Shown: piece after piece, positions 35,621 to 49,854 of the stretch
Layout: the number at the start of each line of letters is the position of its first letter
Numbering within the stretch: the first letter of the stretch is position 1
Assembly: GCF_023343835.1 (NCBI RefSeq)
Contig: NC_064433.1
Coordinates: forward strand, 26,226,214 to 26,290,213
Origin: Lagopus muta
Taxonomy: Eukaryota; Chordata; Aves; Galliformes; Phasianidae
Length of the DNA: 64,000 bases
Direction: 5' to 3'
Translations under genes and position numbers: made by a program
The notes under the pieces: generated by a model
Databases searched by the model: none
Seen by the model: only the letters and a program-made list of their open reading frames with translations
What the model was told of the DNA's origin: nothing

Positions 35621-37389
35621 GCTTTTAGACCCAGGAGCTGAGGTGGAATGGACACCTCGGCTGCATGGTTGATAAATCAGGATACTCAGAGCTTTGTGGT
35701 TGTTGCTTATGCTTCCAAGCAAGCAGCACACTGTGCAGCAGGACTTCTCTCTGAGCAGAGACTCACCTTTCGTTAGTAGGCATTCTTTAATTAGGAGGAC
35801 AGTTTAAGCACAGCTAAAGTATCTTCAGTTTAGAGATAAATTTGAAAGATACTTCAAAAATAAGATAAATGCAGTTGGAAAGTTCTCAAGGAGTTTAGGG
35901 CTCATTGGCTATTGGACCCAGTGACCCTGACTTTTCCAGGCCAGCAAACATTGCTGCTCATAGTCAAGGGCAGGGAAGGCAGAAAGAAATTACTGTAGGC
36001 ATGATGGGAGGAGATACGTGATTTAGTACTTCCCCAACAGCCTTTGTGTGTGCTCCTATGAGGCCTTAATCAGGACTGAGAAATGCTGTTCTTTCGCAGA
36101 GCTCCTATGAGGGAGTGGGAACATCACTGTCATGTGCCCTTGTTGGGATGATTTCTCTCTTCCCTTTCCCCCGTGTGACATGTGCAGGGAAATTTGGTGA
36201 AACTAGCACATCATTATTTAAGATTACCATAATTTTTAACTGTATGTTTTAAATTGCTTCCATCTAACTCAGCATTTGAAAAACTTTGAAGATCACACTA
36301 TGTGCACAATCACAATTAGTATGTTTGTTGCAAGGACCCCAATCGTAAAATGTGTATATCCAAGACTATTGTGGAATTAAGACTTAAGGTCAATTTAGCA
36401 AGTCTGCACATGAATAAATAATATTCAGCCTCCTGATGCCCAAAAAGTAGCCTGGCAAACCCACAGAACCGAAGCTTTCGGTGCAACACTGCCCTCTGGA
36501 GCATTCTGAATCACTCTCCTTACAAGCCAAACAAAGGACAAACAGGAGAAAAATAGAAAAAGGCCTTGGTCTCCAATGTACAAATGAATAGCGCAAGTGC
36601 AGTGAGTAATGAAAGCAGCTATACTGCAAAAGCAGTGAAAATATAAAGATGTTAATTCCTGTCACAAATACCAACAAACATTTTTCAACATTGAATGAAA
36701 GGCAAAAAGAAATGGAATTTTGAACAGACCTGCAGAGGATGGTTTATAATAACAAAAATGCTTTTTAATTTTGCTCAGAGGTCTTGGCAGGATTCTAACA
36801 AAAAAAAACCAACAAGCTATTGGGAAGGAAAAGAATAATTTGCTCTCTCAAAAATCTATTTTGGATGCAGATCTCTTTCTGCTAGGCATCCTTTCACATT
36901 TTGATAGTGTTTGTGTCAACACAAAGATGATATGTTACCTTGTGCTGTCAAGAGCTTACCAAAATAAACCTCATCAACAAGGCATTAAATAATAATATCA
37001 CCTTTCCCCAAAGTTTTGATATTCTCTGTGATGTACTTATGGATATTTTTAAAAGAACATAAATTATTGATTCCCTCCTTCCATCAAACCTGTCTAACCA
37101 CTGAAGTGTGTATAGAATGCAGTCCTGTGCTAAGTTCTGTTAGCTGAGTTCTGTTAGAGAACAATCCACAACAGTGTAATTGAAAGCATGGGCTCAATAG
37201 AAGTGAGTCTCTTGAATTTACAAAGGGCCTCATCTTGCAAATACATGTAGATATGCATACAGTGTCAACTCATCACTGCTGGTCCTGCTGGTGGCAGATA
37301 TTATTCTCAGTAATATATGCACAGAATTAGATTCAGCAGTGTAAGAGCCACATTCCAACACCTGCTTCTCACCCACAATTCTGTTTAGC
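35621..37389. other. Intergenic DNA between two inverted CR1 copies
   Basis: Only short random frames and one 14-bp duplication (37,129) are seen. Confidence 0.7.
37129..37156 (+). repeat. 14-bp tandem duplication (GCTAAGTTCTGTTA / GCTGAGTTCTGTTA)
   Basis: Two adjacent copies with one mismatch. Confidence 0.93.
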
Positions 37390-38060
37390 TGAAACCATGG
37401 GAAAGCTGAGGCTGGAAAAGACCTCTGTAGGTCACCAGTCCAAAGGCTTGCTCAGCTGGTTGGTCAGGGCCACATCCACTCAGGTTCTGAGTGCTGCCAG
37501 TGGAGGAGCATCCACAACCAGTGTGGGTAAGCTACTCCAGTGCTCCACCACCCACACAGGAGATTGGATTTTTTGTTATTTTTAGCTGGCATTTTCTGTT
37601 TTGTTATTTGTGCCAATTTCTTCCTATCTTGCCACTGAGAATGAGAGGCCCTTTCTTCTTTACTCCTCAATTAGATATTTACTCACACTGGTAAATCCCT
37701 CCCTAAGCATTCCCAGCTAACCAGTTTCGACTGTCAGCCTCACGCCTTATGTCACAGCCTTTAGTTTTCTAGATGACCATTAGCTGGACTCACTCCTACA
37801 TGTCTCGATCTCTGCTGAATGAAGCTCAGCACCGGACCCAACACTCCAGATGCGTCTCAGTAGTGCTAAGCAGAGGACTCCCACACTTCACCTGCTGGTG
37901 CTGCTCCTCCTAAAGCAGCCCAGGAGGTTGTTTGTTTCCTTGCCTCAGGGGCATGTTGCTGACCTGCATTCAATTTGGGATCCACCAAAACCCCAAGGTC
38001 CTTTTCTGCAAAGCCGCTTTACATCAGAGCTTCCAGCCTGTGCCGATGGATAGGGCTGTT
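37390..38060 (-). mobile_element. CR1 LINE fragment, inverted, about 0.65 kb, older copy
   Basis: The segment reads as reverse-oriented CR1 3' region: GGCTGGAAAAGACCTCTGTA, GGCCACATCCACTCAGG, GTAAGCTACTCCAGTGCTCC, and then a diverged part with GAAGCTCAGCACCGGACCCA and CACCAAAACCCCAAGGTCC. The octamer tail at the left edge is eroded. The boundaries are approximate. Confidence 0.8.
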
Positions 38061-39836
38061 CCTCCCAAGAGGAATTCATAGCGCAATTAAGTATCAGCAG
38101 AATAGTAGCTGCCAGTGTTTGAAAAGAACTGAAATAATGACTTGGGAATAAATGACTTGTGTTCTGTAGTTGAAAAAAAGGTTATTTGAATACCAGTAGA
38201 CTGAGGGGATTGGATTGCAACAAACAGAAATGGCAAGAAAAGGGAAACAGCGGTCCCCTGGCAAGTGAATGTCTGATTACAGAAACAGCTCCGGAATGAT
38301 TCACTCCAGGCTTGATCTATCACTGTTTAAGCAAGTGAGAATTTCCCCAAGGTTTTGGGGCACACTGAAGGAAACCCAAACGTATCATGAAGAAAGAGAG
38401 AAGTTGCATAACATTCTTTTTCTGTCCTGATAGTAATGAGCAAGCAGCAAAATATATTTCTAGAAATAATGGGAAATTCTGAAGGCATCTCATAAGCTGA
38501 CTCCAAATTTAGAGTATAAAAAATGTAAAAATGTCAAGTAACTGTGTTAGTAATCTTAGCCTCAGCAGTACTTCTGCAATGCAAGCAATTAATTATGTAC
38601 GTGTATGTTTGCAGTATTGATACACACACGGAAAAGAATATTCAAAGTAAATGATAACACAGATTCTTTTGTCCTCTCTCTGCTACTCAGGGAATAAAAT
38701 GTAGTTTGGCATTACTATCTAGTTTTAAATTCATGTTTAGTGTTTTATGCTGTTGACCACAGTGCAAATAGTGAAGAAGGAGAAGTGATTATACCTTTTG
38801 TCCTGTGAGGCTAGTTATAAAATACTGATGCCAACGCTGCAGTATACAATAGGAATGATAACAGCAGAATTCATTCTTAGTTTGAATGAACTATTTCATT
38901 AACATGGATGCCATGGGTCAGCTTGGCTGATGTGAATACCTGTATATTAAAAAGTCTGTTAAAAAATCTTTTTCCCTCTAAAACTATGACTTTCACCCAT
39001 ACATCATTTTGTAAACTTTATGAGAAGCTGGAATTCAAATACCTTTTCCTCTTCACTGCAAAATCTTGGAATAAAAGGTTTGTAGAGCACAGGTCCTGGT
39101 TAGGTATGAGAGAGGATTTGAAGTTATTTGCTTTTGGAAGATAATTTATGAAGTAGACTGGTTCCTTCATTCCTGTCCTAAATTAGAAATAGATCACAGA
39201 GATCCATGGTGCTTGTTTTTCATTTCAGTGTTTTATTAGAAAATCTGAATTTCCTATACAGTATTCAAAAGTTTATTTATTTCACTCCTACATTAATAAT
39301 TAATGATAAAAGTCCAGATGGGTGGATAAATTGATGTCTTTCCAAGGTGAAGAGCTCTTTGCCTCTTGTGCTCCCTATGCACAATACTGTACATTCAGTG
39401 TATAGATACAATGAAGAAAGTTTAAATCTTTATTTCTGAGTGTCCTTTCAGAAAAAAAAAAAAAAGTCAAAGTAGAACCAATGATCAGAAATCACTGCAG
39501 AACTTACTTTGTTTCTTTCCATTCTTTATACAAGCAGCTTTATATTATTATCCAGTCACATTTTAGATTGTTCACTGCTAGATTTGCATAGTCAAATTTG
39601 TCTCAAGTCAAGCTCTCTAAAGGATAGCATTGTTATCATTGTCTAATCCTTAAAGGAGCTGAAGGTTTTGTCCTCAAGGATATTGGTTTAAATCCAGCTG
39701 TGTATGTGTATAGCTAACTCAGAGGAGATGATATGGCTCCTAGTAATTAATAACTGCATTCTGTAGAAGCTGGCATTTTCACCAAGGTCTACAGTATATC
39801 TGGTTGAACTGACCCCACTGAATTTAATCCAACATT

Positions 39837-39878
39837 AAGTATAACTATACTATTAAGTGTAGTTATTAAGTTATACTT
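39837..39878 (+). repeat. Nested inverted repeats (potential hairpin)
   Basis: AAGTATAACT at 39,837-39,846 is the exact reverse complement of AGTTATACTT at 39,869-39,878. Inside, ATAACTATAC (39,841-39,850) pairs with GTGTAGTTAT (39,857-39,866) with one mismatch, which is a G-U pair as RNA, around a 6-base loop. The two foldings exclude each other. All arms are AT-rich, so the structure is weak and may be chance. Confidence 0.7.
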
Positions 39879-42800
39879 TCGTTTGACTAGGAAATATGAG
39901 CATGCAACACTTAAGTGACACAAGATGAAAGATTAATAATAACTCAATGTAGAACAATTTAGAACTTTTCCTTAAAAGCAGAATGGTGACATTTAGAAAA
40001 GAAAGAACAGTTTTTGTAATATTTACAAAATGTGGACTAAGAGTAAATCCTTATTTGTCATAGGTCTGCTGGTACTAGTGAAATCAGTATACAGTTGAGA
40101 ATTCAGAATGTCATCCAGGCACACTGCCAGCAACAAGAATGACTCTTTACCCTTGACTTCAGTGATACAGAATAGGAAACCAAAATGACTCTTCAGGTGT
40201 CTGTAATTCCAGAGATGCACTGGAATAACCAAAAGTAAGGCAGCTATGTCATACATGTGGGAAGGGGATCCAGAGCACAAAATCATCTCTAGAGGAATTT
40301 AAAACAAGGATCTATGAACTATTAGAGATCTGATCATTCAATCTCTCTTTAGTTTAAAGGAATTCCAACCTTCAGTTGCTTCATGCCATGCCCCAAGTCT
40401 ACACTATGGAATAATTTGCTGAAATGAAATGAAATCCTTGTTTAAACAGCGCTGTGTGACTGATGAAACTGAAAGAAAAGCAAGCGTGGAGAAAATTGAT
40501 GTTATGTAACCCCCTGAATATCCCTCTTCACTCTTTGCTAAGAGGTGTAGCCTACCTGCTAAACAGACCCCCAAACTGTTGCTGATAAACTTGGACCACT
40601 GCCTGCAAAGAAGGATTTATGCTGCATGAATACTTGTAGAGGTTTACCCAAGTTACAAAGTGATTAGCCTGATGACAGTATCAGAACAGATAAAGGAAGA
40701 GGTGGGAAAAAAACAACCTGGACAATAATTATTCCTAATCATAGGATTCATTATAGGATTAATGAATGATTAATCTCAATTTTAAAAGTTTAAATTGACC
40801 TATAAATAGAAATTTCAATACTTCAGACTAAATCACAAATGTAATTCTTAAAAGCAATATTGAGGATGTAACATACTTCTGCACATCATTTGACCTAGAC
40901 CTGTACAGCTTTCTGCTTAAGAAACAGGACACAAAAATAACTGATTAAAGCTATTGAGAACTAGGTAACTGACAGACCTCAGCCTGAAACTGTAGACTGG
41001 GAATCTGCATCAAATAGGAAAAATTTTACTGGGGCCTTCAAGGATTTGTTCTTGGCCTCAGATGACTTCATTTTTTTATCAGTGACCTGAAAGGAAAAGA
41101 AAAAAAATAAAAACACAACTGAGAAAGTGCACAGAATTGGAGAAGCAGTGAATAATGAGGCTGACAGATCACTGAAAGGATTTGGAGTGTGCTTCTGACT
41201 AGGTGCAAGCAAACAGTGTACATTTCTGTTCAGTTTATTGGCTCGTATGTGAAGAACAGGAACTCCGTGCTGGTGTGCAGTCACTGCCACGATGACTTGA
41301 TGTCCTGGAAGATAATCAGCCAGACACAGGTTCCTGTGCACAAGTGTGGCTCAAGGAGCCCATGGAAATCCTTCAGAATATGAACAAAGCAGTGTGGAAT
41401 GTCAGTAAAGAGGCTGTCTCATGCACGTTTGGTCCTGATCTGGCTGCCAGCAGATGACTGTGACCAATTGCTGTTTTGGTGAATGCTGAAAAGCTAACCA
41501 AGACTTAGATATGCCCACAGCAGCACTTAAGAGAAAGTCAAAAAGAGATTATTAAACTAAAAATCTACAAGAACTGCTTTATTTGGGGCTACTGTTTAAT
41601 CTCATCCAGGAAAAATTAATTTATCAGCCTTCAGTAGGCCAATAGAAAGGCTGATAAAAGAGTGACTGTACCAAAAGTCCTCAGGTGATCAGTGATATGT
41701 GTGTGAGGAGGGATAGGAATGCAGTGTCTCGGCATTGGGGCCCTGATGGAGCAAATGGTTGTGCACATATTCTGCTAGCGAAAGCACGTAAGGACAATCC
41801 AAATTAAAGGAAGGATCTCATAACTCAGCCACTCACTGTTCTCACTGCTCTGCAATGCCAGGTGGACGAAAGAAAGAGAGGTCAGATTAGGTAAGCACCG
41901 CACTGCCTTGGTGCTTATCTGAACCCTGTGTTTGTCATATCCTACTTTAATCATTTCCATCAGCAGAACTAGTTTCTAACCTCATTAAAACAAAATGTCC
42001 TAAAACATTTAATATTTCTCACAGCTAGTCAAGTAAGAATTCCAGGGAAAATAGTGGTATTTTAGTATTTTTCTGTGATATTTCAGTACTAAGCCTGGAA
42101 GTGCATCAGCTTCCAAAAAAGAGAATTGGGGGAAAGTCATTATTAAATAATTTAGTCTATAGGGAGGAGGGTATTGAGGTTAGACAACAGATTATTATGA
42201 CTAAAGGGGTAAAGTCTTCACCATTTTTTAGCTTGGAAATGGCAAAAATACAAGATAACATCTGTAATGCAGTAACCCACTGCAAAATAACCCTGTGTTT
42301 TGTGGGGTGTTCACATTCCAGCTGCCTTCCAGTCAGTGCAAGCCAGATGAAATTTTGCACGCTAAATATTACCAGGTGAAATGAATTTGCATAGTAATTG
42401 ACCTCCTGCAATTTGTCACTAGTACAGTGTCCTTCCCCTGGCTGTGGCCTCCAATGGAACTTTTGGAAGAGTATTAACCTGGCTGTGTATTATTTTCTGG
42501 TTCATTAAATGTAATAGCAACTCTGGCAGAGTGTTCTGTTGATGAGAGAGGTTTGGCTTCCACAAGAAAGCATTGTCACAATAGCAGATACTGTATTCTT
42601 ATCTAATTTACTTACAGCCAATGTGTTTATGAACAGAGATATTAGATGGCAGAACCACAAAGGACAATTTATAATTTGAAGCCTGCAGAACAATCTCAGT
42701 CCTCAACCAACCGTTTTGCCTCGGCTCCCAAGCATTCCTACCACCCCAGACATCTGTAATGGGTTCACTTTTGCATATCAGCCTTTGGCTCCTCTTCCCT

Positions 42801-45473
42801 TTCTATTAGAATAAACTACTTTGTTTTAAATGCTTAATTCTCCTTTGCCAGGAGGATTCTGAGGGAAAAAAATCTTAACCATCCTCTTGGTGGCTTCGCT
42901 CCCATTTGTAAGAAAGACCTGTAAAACAGTAGGCTTCAGGTGTCTGTTTTCAGGGCTTCATCCAGCTTCAAAGCATCTGCTGTTGCCCTCACAGTACTGT
43001 TTTCAGGCTGTTCATCACTGCCTGAAGTTGACTGGCAGCCATTGTTAACCTTTTCTTATCACCCTGCAGATACTCAGTAGTTCAGTGTATTTTCTCTTAT
43101 ATACTAATAAAACACCTACATTTATACAAGACCTTTTATCCCAAAAGATTTCAACAAGCTCTGCAAGCTATAAATTTACAGCAGTACTGTACAACTACAA
43201 GCACATAAGACTGTATCAAAAATCTGGAAATCCTGATATTTTAGCAAGGTGCAATGTATTCCAATGGTACAGTCCTCAGAACTATGTCTGGCTCCTTAGG
43301 CAACAGCAAATCTGTCAACACCTGCATTTTTGTGTTTGTGATGAAAAATTTCCAGTGATACGGATATCACACATACCCAGAACTTCAGCTATATTACCTG
43401 GACCGAAAAGTTTAGTGTTTATTTCCCACCTTTACCCAGCCAACTCACACACGTTAAGTGTCCCCACCTGCTGTCCTTCTAACGTCAACTCCATGAAGTA
43501 GGTTTAAGTCAAGCTTAAGGCAGAGTGACAGCAGCTTACCTCAGTACTAAGCACAGTATTACAGCTGTGATGGAAGGAATCCATTCTTGGAGGTGGCTGT
43601 CAGAGCAGTGGTGAGGGGCAAAGAGTTTTTACTTTCCATGAAGTCCTGACTGAGCGTGAAATTGAGAAACAGCCAGAAGAATGAGGAGTTCCTTCTAGCT
43701 TTGCCAGGAGTTGATATATAGACTGGGTCTCACTGAGGATGAAGCAGGCAAAAACTTAAGCCTCTTTCTTCCTGGACAAAGGTCTGTTAGACTCGATTTT
43801 ACAGAAGACTTGTGCTGTGCTAAAGTAAAACCATGGGACTTGTTCCACCTTCAGAAGGACATTGGTGGGTGTTAAGCCTCAGAGAAGGGCTCTGGTTAAT
43901 GAATGCCAAAGGGATAGAAATCTGGATCCAGAGACTAGAAGGAAGCTGCTACACAGTTGAGCACATCCCTTGAGGTGAAGGATTGAAGGAGAGGGACCTT
44001 GAGCTACAGTGCAGAGGACATCCATGCTCGTCAAACAAGATGCAGCTTTCATGCCTCGTCCATTTTAAAGACCTCTGCTTTCTCTCCTCACAGCAGGAGC
44101 CTGCACTGACACAGTCACACTGGAAGTTAGGATTATTTCCAAGTTTAAAAGCCTATTGTATTTGGGAAAGTATTTGGCCTTCACTAAACACACATCTAAA
44201 ATAAACACTCACTTTTAAAATTTTGACCTCAGTATGGAAAGTATGATTTGGATCACACCAGGTTAGATAATACAAACCTCTATATTGGATTTATGTCATA
44301 AGCCAAATGCAAATTATTACTGTTCCTCATTTGCAGTTACCTCTGGCTATTTAATCCATACTCCACTAATTCTCTGCGTTGTTGGTCTGGAATTTAGGCT
44401 ACACAATCAAAATCATTTAGCTGATAGCGCTTTAAACTCATCTATAAACAGGTTTTGATGACTAATATGCGTTTGTCTGTTTCTGCAGTAAATTTGTTTC
44501 AAGCAAAAAGAGACTGTTTGGAAACACCTTACATTTCCTGGTAAATCGACTATTTAATATTTAATTTCAAGCTGTACTGGGAAAGCAAATCTGTTTTTTT
44601 TTCTCAGATTCACATCTGAAGGGAGAAAGTACAATAACTGCAGAAAAATAGATAGAATTTGTATTATTCCATTAAGGAATACATGTCTTCTCAAGCCATC
44701 ATGAGAATGTTTCTATATGTATTGTTTACATTTTTCTATCTCAAAAAACAGCCACTTCAGATTCCTTTAATTTGAATTCCTACACGGCCTCTGCAAATAA
44801 AGAAAATGAACAACCAAATGGAAAATGCCTTTTCTTACTCCCAACCCTGGAAGTGATTCATTATTTAAAGCATTACCATTAAAAATGAACTATTTCCACA
44901 GATAAGATGAAAGAGGTAATATTTTTACAGGCATCCTTACAACTCTGGAAAATGTGAATGTCTGTATCCTTGCATGCTGTTGAGAAGAATCCTCAGTAAT
45001 AAACACCAACAGAAACATCACAAATGTCTTATATCTTAAATTTTTTATGCCATTCTCACACGAAATGGCATTAGACTTCAGTATGCCTTTGTTGGTTTTT
45101 CTGTGCTATGTCAAGTCCCAGTTTGCTTCTGCAGTCAAAACCAAAGCAGTCCCCAGGTTCTACAGTTGCTTCTGCTATTCTGTATTATAAGACAGCACAA
45201 TTGCCATTTAACCATGATGGATTTTACCCTGCTACTGGTCCTGCCCAAGGATAGAGCTCATAATTGCCCTCCTCAACCACATATGAAGCAATCTGTCCCA
45301 CAGAGGTTATACTGAGCACATTTTGTGCTATTGTCAGAGGTTCTGTCATCACTACATTCTTGGTTGCATGCAGTTGAACTGGGAAAAAACTGTCCAAGGA
45401 ACAACAAACACCACCTGCAACAGGTGTTCAAAGAAGAGAAGTCCTCTCAAGCCAAAATATTCCTTCCTTACCT

Positions 45474-45545
45474 ATTCACAAAGGCAGAACCTGTGATCAG
45501 GGAGGATTCTATTCACAAAGGTAGAACCTGTGATGAGGGATTCCT
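45474..45545 (+). repeat. 37-bp tandem duplication, two diverged copies
   Basis: The unit beginning ATTCACAAAGGCAGAACCTG at 45,474-45,510 is repeated from 45,511 with a few substitutions and a small deletion. It has no relation to the CR1 copies in the window. Confidence 0.93.
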
Positions 45546-46527
45546 GATGCAGGTGTGCTATGCTCTGAGTGCACGTGCAGCCACAGCAATGGGAGATGGC
45601 TGGAATAGGATCAGTATCTGAGAGCATCAGTAGTTCTAAAACACACTGCTGAAGCCATTTGGCTGATCTCTGACTTCTCTGTTTTCTCATTGTTCTTGGG
45701 ATCCCTGTTCTTTAGTTAGAGCACACAGTAGAGAATGACATTAGCTAAAACAGTTCTTGAAACAGACAAGAAATTAAAGCAAGCTGCAGCCTTAGAGCTT
45801 GCCATTAATATTTTCAAAAGGTAATGACTCAGCTCAGTCTTATCTCAGTTCTATTGCAAATTCAGACTTTCTTGTTTCTGCTGACGTCACGCAAAAGATT
45901 TTGCTACTAAAATGAAACTATTTTCTGATTCAGCTCCTTGCTTCATGCCAATAAGTTTCTGTGCCAGTGGAGTTGCAGTATTGCCTATGATGTTCTGAGT
46001 ATATTAGGAATCTACGCCATGTATTTAGTGCTCAGAAAGTACCAGATAGTTCAAAATGACCTCATCCACTAAATGGGGTTTGCAAGCTAACATTGGCACC
46101 ATCTGTGGGGGCATATGCTGTGTGCTGTGTCATGGACTGGTTATATTGCTTTATAACACCTCCTTACCACAGCCTTCTTTGCCAGCTGATAATCCTTCTA
46201 GCCACTTAGGTTTTTTGTCATTTATATATGTGAGAATATCACGCATAAAAGCCTATAACATTCTGTTGATAATTTTGAAGAAAATCCCCCTTCCTTTAGA
46301 ATTCAGTCAGTAGTATGAGTTCTTTTGGCACTTCAGCTGAAAGCTGAGATACAGGTATTATTTTTAGCTTTCAGGCCAAGTCAAAGTGTCTTACTCATTC
46401 TTAGTGGTTGTTTGTGCTCTTCACCATGAAGTATGGGTGATTCATGGGCTTAGTCCACTCAGGCTCATTCACAGAAATGCTGTAGAGAAGTTTCTTGGTG
46501 AAATGAATTTCTTCTTCCTCAGTAGTC

Positions 46528-46558
46528 TAATTTGACTGGTGTAATTTGACTGGTGTAA
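46528..46558 (+). repeat. 14-bp tandem duplication (TAATTTGACTGGTG x2)
   Basis: Two perfect adjacent copies plus the first bases of a third. Confidence 0.95.
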
Positions 46559-49500
46559 CTGCTGAGCTTTCTGTGAAGCAAATTGCAAGTACAGATCACA
46601 CATTCAAGTTATTCAGAGGATTCCTAACTCAGATGTGTTCTCTTTTGAGGAGTATTTAATCAAGTTATTATTCAGGTAAATAATGTACAATGTACAAAAG
46701 TGACTTTTGACTTACCAGCTGGAAATGTTGTAAAGGTGGATTTTTCAGCTCATTTTCAAAGCTGGACTAATTGGTTTGTCGTAGTTCAATTAGGCAAGCC
46801 ATCCACATTGCTACAACGGTGTTCCCATTCTCTTTACAATTTTGCCCCATTCTGTCTTGATAAAACATTAAAAGTCAGTGTTGAAAGTTTATCAACAGGA
46901 GTTTTGTTTTCATTACACAAGGGGCATTTTCACCAACCTAAGCAGTAACTTCCCACTTGCAGTCTGCAAGTTGCATGCCTCATCATTTGATGAGAACATG
47001 AAGCGTTGACATTCTTTCTGTAACTTTGAAACATTTGTTTTGTTGTATACAACAGCTGATGCCACCACAGTCTACGATATTGTAGTCTGTATCCAAAGCA
47101 TCTGATAGGTTAGCTGTAGTCAGTAGCCTTCCCTCCCATAGTATTTCCCTTCATCTTTTATGAAGGTAACTCAAGGGTATCTCCTTAAGCAGTTTTTATA
47201 GCAAATAAAACTATTGACTACAGAGTAATCAGATACTATAGACTACGTATGTAACATTTCTATATTTCTTGATACTCCTGTACTTTTTCAATAGCTCCTT
47301 ATACAGACATGAAATCATTTGACATTTTGCCTGGTTATTCAAACAAGAAATAATCTGTGAAAGCGTCATTTTTTATTTTTGCAGCACTTTACTGATATGG
47401 TTTTTATGATTACTTTGGAAGCAAAGCTTCCTCTGGGGAATTCAGAGTCAGTCAGCTGCCAGTCCCATCTTCCAGTAACTTAAGCCAAGCAGTTAGTTCC
47501 TCTTAAAGGCTTGTATTTCATACTGGTGTCTCCTTCATTTAAGTGTATCCATTCAAAACAAGTACTTTATCAACTATTCAGCTGTTGTAAAGGAGGTGAA
47601 ACACAGATCACATTTCTATTCAAATTAACGTGGTTCAATATTTGCAGTACTTTGTGGTCAGGTTACAGAGACTGCTGAAGAAGCTTATATCAAATTGCCT
47701 TCAGACAGCTTTAGTTTTGTGTTATAACTTCTTCAGTGACATAAATTAAATTTATTTTAGCTAGTAGTAACATTACACCATATGATACTGTGTTAAATGT
47801 TGGGCTTGATCTCCTTTATCTTTAAAAATGCAAATTTGTACAGCATATAAAATGTAAGGAAAGGGTAGAGGGGGGACAACAGTTCACAAATCAGCAAGGT
47901 TTTACAGTTAAGGCAATCTGGTTAGCTGTTTTACTATGCAGCTTACACATCCCCACTGTGAGGCACAGAGGTGGCATCTGCTTTTTGACACAACTTAGAG
48001 ACGTTGGCCTAAGTTATGCAAAGGCTTCAGGCTGTGTGTGGGTACATAACAAAAATGAAATGACATCTGAAAAACTGTTACTATTAAGTTGCATATTTTC
48101 TATGCTGTTCTTTGTATGTCAGTAGTGAAGGCTCTTTGCATCAGCCCTCACCTTCACTGTGGAGGTTGGCAGAGCAGCTTCCAAGAACCCATGCAGAGGC
48201 ATATGGCTCTTGTGCTTTTCCCGGTAATGTGAATATCTGGCAGACCACGGAATTACAATCTGACCTGGTGTTCAGAGGGTGAGTCTTAGGTAACATTAAT
48301 TTAATCAATCAGAGTAAAACTTCATTGACTCAGCTTGTGTTTTCCCCAGTCCCAGTGCTTTCTCTCTGTGCAGAAGGGAATAGCAGCAGCGGGAAGCTTG
48401 TAGCTTGGCTCTACTATCTGAGCAAAACCATCCTTGCTGGCCCTCTCTGCACCCCTCCATAGATGTTCCACTCTGCTCTTCACAAAAAGCAGAGTATTTG
48501 CTTTTATTTCTCCATGCCCCATCCACGTCCAAAATTATCTGAGGATTTCTTTTCACTAACAAAATTTCCTTATGTTCAAAAGAGCTAAAATAACTCCTTC
48601 CTGTTTCCTCTTGGTTATGTCACTGTATTTAGCCCTGTTTCACAGTGGTGCCTATACAATACCAGTATTACATGTAACCTCATGAACTCATTTAAGAAAC
48701 ATCTTGTTTAAAGAGCTGAAATATTTCTTTCATTTTCTTCCACAGGCCACTAAAAATAAATCCTATTAAAAATAATGCAAATTGCTGTCATTAAGTAGAT
48801 AATCCTGTTTGGCCTACATAGAGTTCACATTTTTCTCCAGAAAAACATTACACATTCTTGGTTTATTCAGCAAGAAGCACATAGACTATGCTGCTGTTGC
48901 AGCAGTACCTCCTCTTTAGAAAGAGAAGAAATTAACATTGTTTTATGCAAAACAACTATAAACCATGGAGCCAATCTAGTAGAGTTTATAGTTGAAATCC
49001 CTGAAACAAGGATCACTGGTACCCTGTATTTGTGTTCTGACAATGATCTGGACAAATTCGCACATATTCCTAATATCCTACAGTACCCAAAACATATGTT
49101 AATTCTGATAATATATTATACTTGTATCATATAGCCATTCATACTGATATATTATCAGTGGAGAAATGACAAGAGATCCTGTGACAAGAGAATTTTACAT
49201 TCCAAAAACAGTGTTTTTTGGGATGATAGTACTGTCTGTCTAAATAAAATCTGAAAGCTTGGCATCCCAAAATCTCAATTCACAGTCTTAAAAATATCAT
49301 GCTCTCCTTTCTGAAAATAATACATCCGTCACATTAACTTACATTCTAATGGAGGGTTTAAATTGGAAACATAACTGATTGAACAGGAAAATGAACTGCA
49401 AGTACTTCAAGTCCAAAAGTCACAATTTTTACCAGAACATTCAATTTTATTTGAAGATGGAAGGCTCCGGCTGATGCCCAGTGCACAGTATTAAAGGGAA

Positions 49501-49854
49501 AGTTGGAAGAACAGTTTAAAAACACATGCATAACTTTTCATATATGGTTCAGGATGACTCTGACACATTCTTGGAACATGCACTCTTTTAATTCAGGTTT
49601 CCCAGACTTGTCAGGATTCCTGGAAATCCACATTACGTTGCATTAGCAATAAATTGTATGTATAAAGAGTATATCAAATTAAACTTAATACACAGTATCT
49701 CTAAGTGGGTGTAAGTGTAATACTTTCTATTTTTTTATTAATATCTTAAATCTGGCAGTGTTAACAGCAAACATCAAACTTGTGTATTAATTCTCTGATT
49801 CTCTTCAAGCTACATCATGTCTTTTAGGAAGGCGCCCGAGCCACTGGACATAAG

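Larger units (their letters stand above)
38061..49854. other. Intergenic DNA, no gene recognised
   Basis: About 11.8 kb, AT-rich and without CpG islands. It contains the inverted repeats at 39.84 kb, the 37-bp duplication at 45.47 kb and the 14-bp duplication at 46.53 kb. The longest frame (43,085-43,501, 138 codons) has no domain. The stretch at about 41,000-41,400 has a few peptide stretches reminiscent of an old LINE, but not enough for a call. Confidence 0.65.

Noticed and set aside
40979-41400. Possible old LINE or LTR fragment (a FISDLKG-like peptide near 41,070-41,090)
   Set aside because: Only a few residues resemble a reverse transcriptase, and the following DNA does not match the CR1 order.
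43085-43501. 138-codon + frame
   Set aside because: No domain, no signal of codon bias, no CpG-rich start and no splice context; expected by chance in 64 kb.
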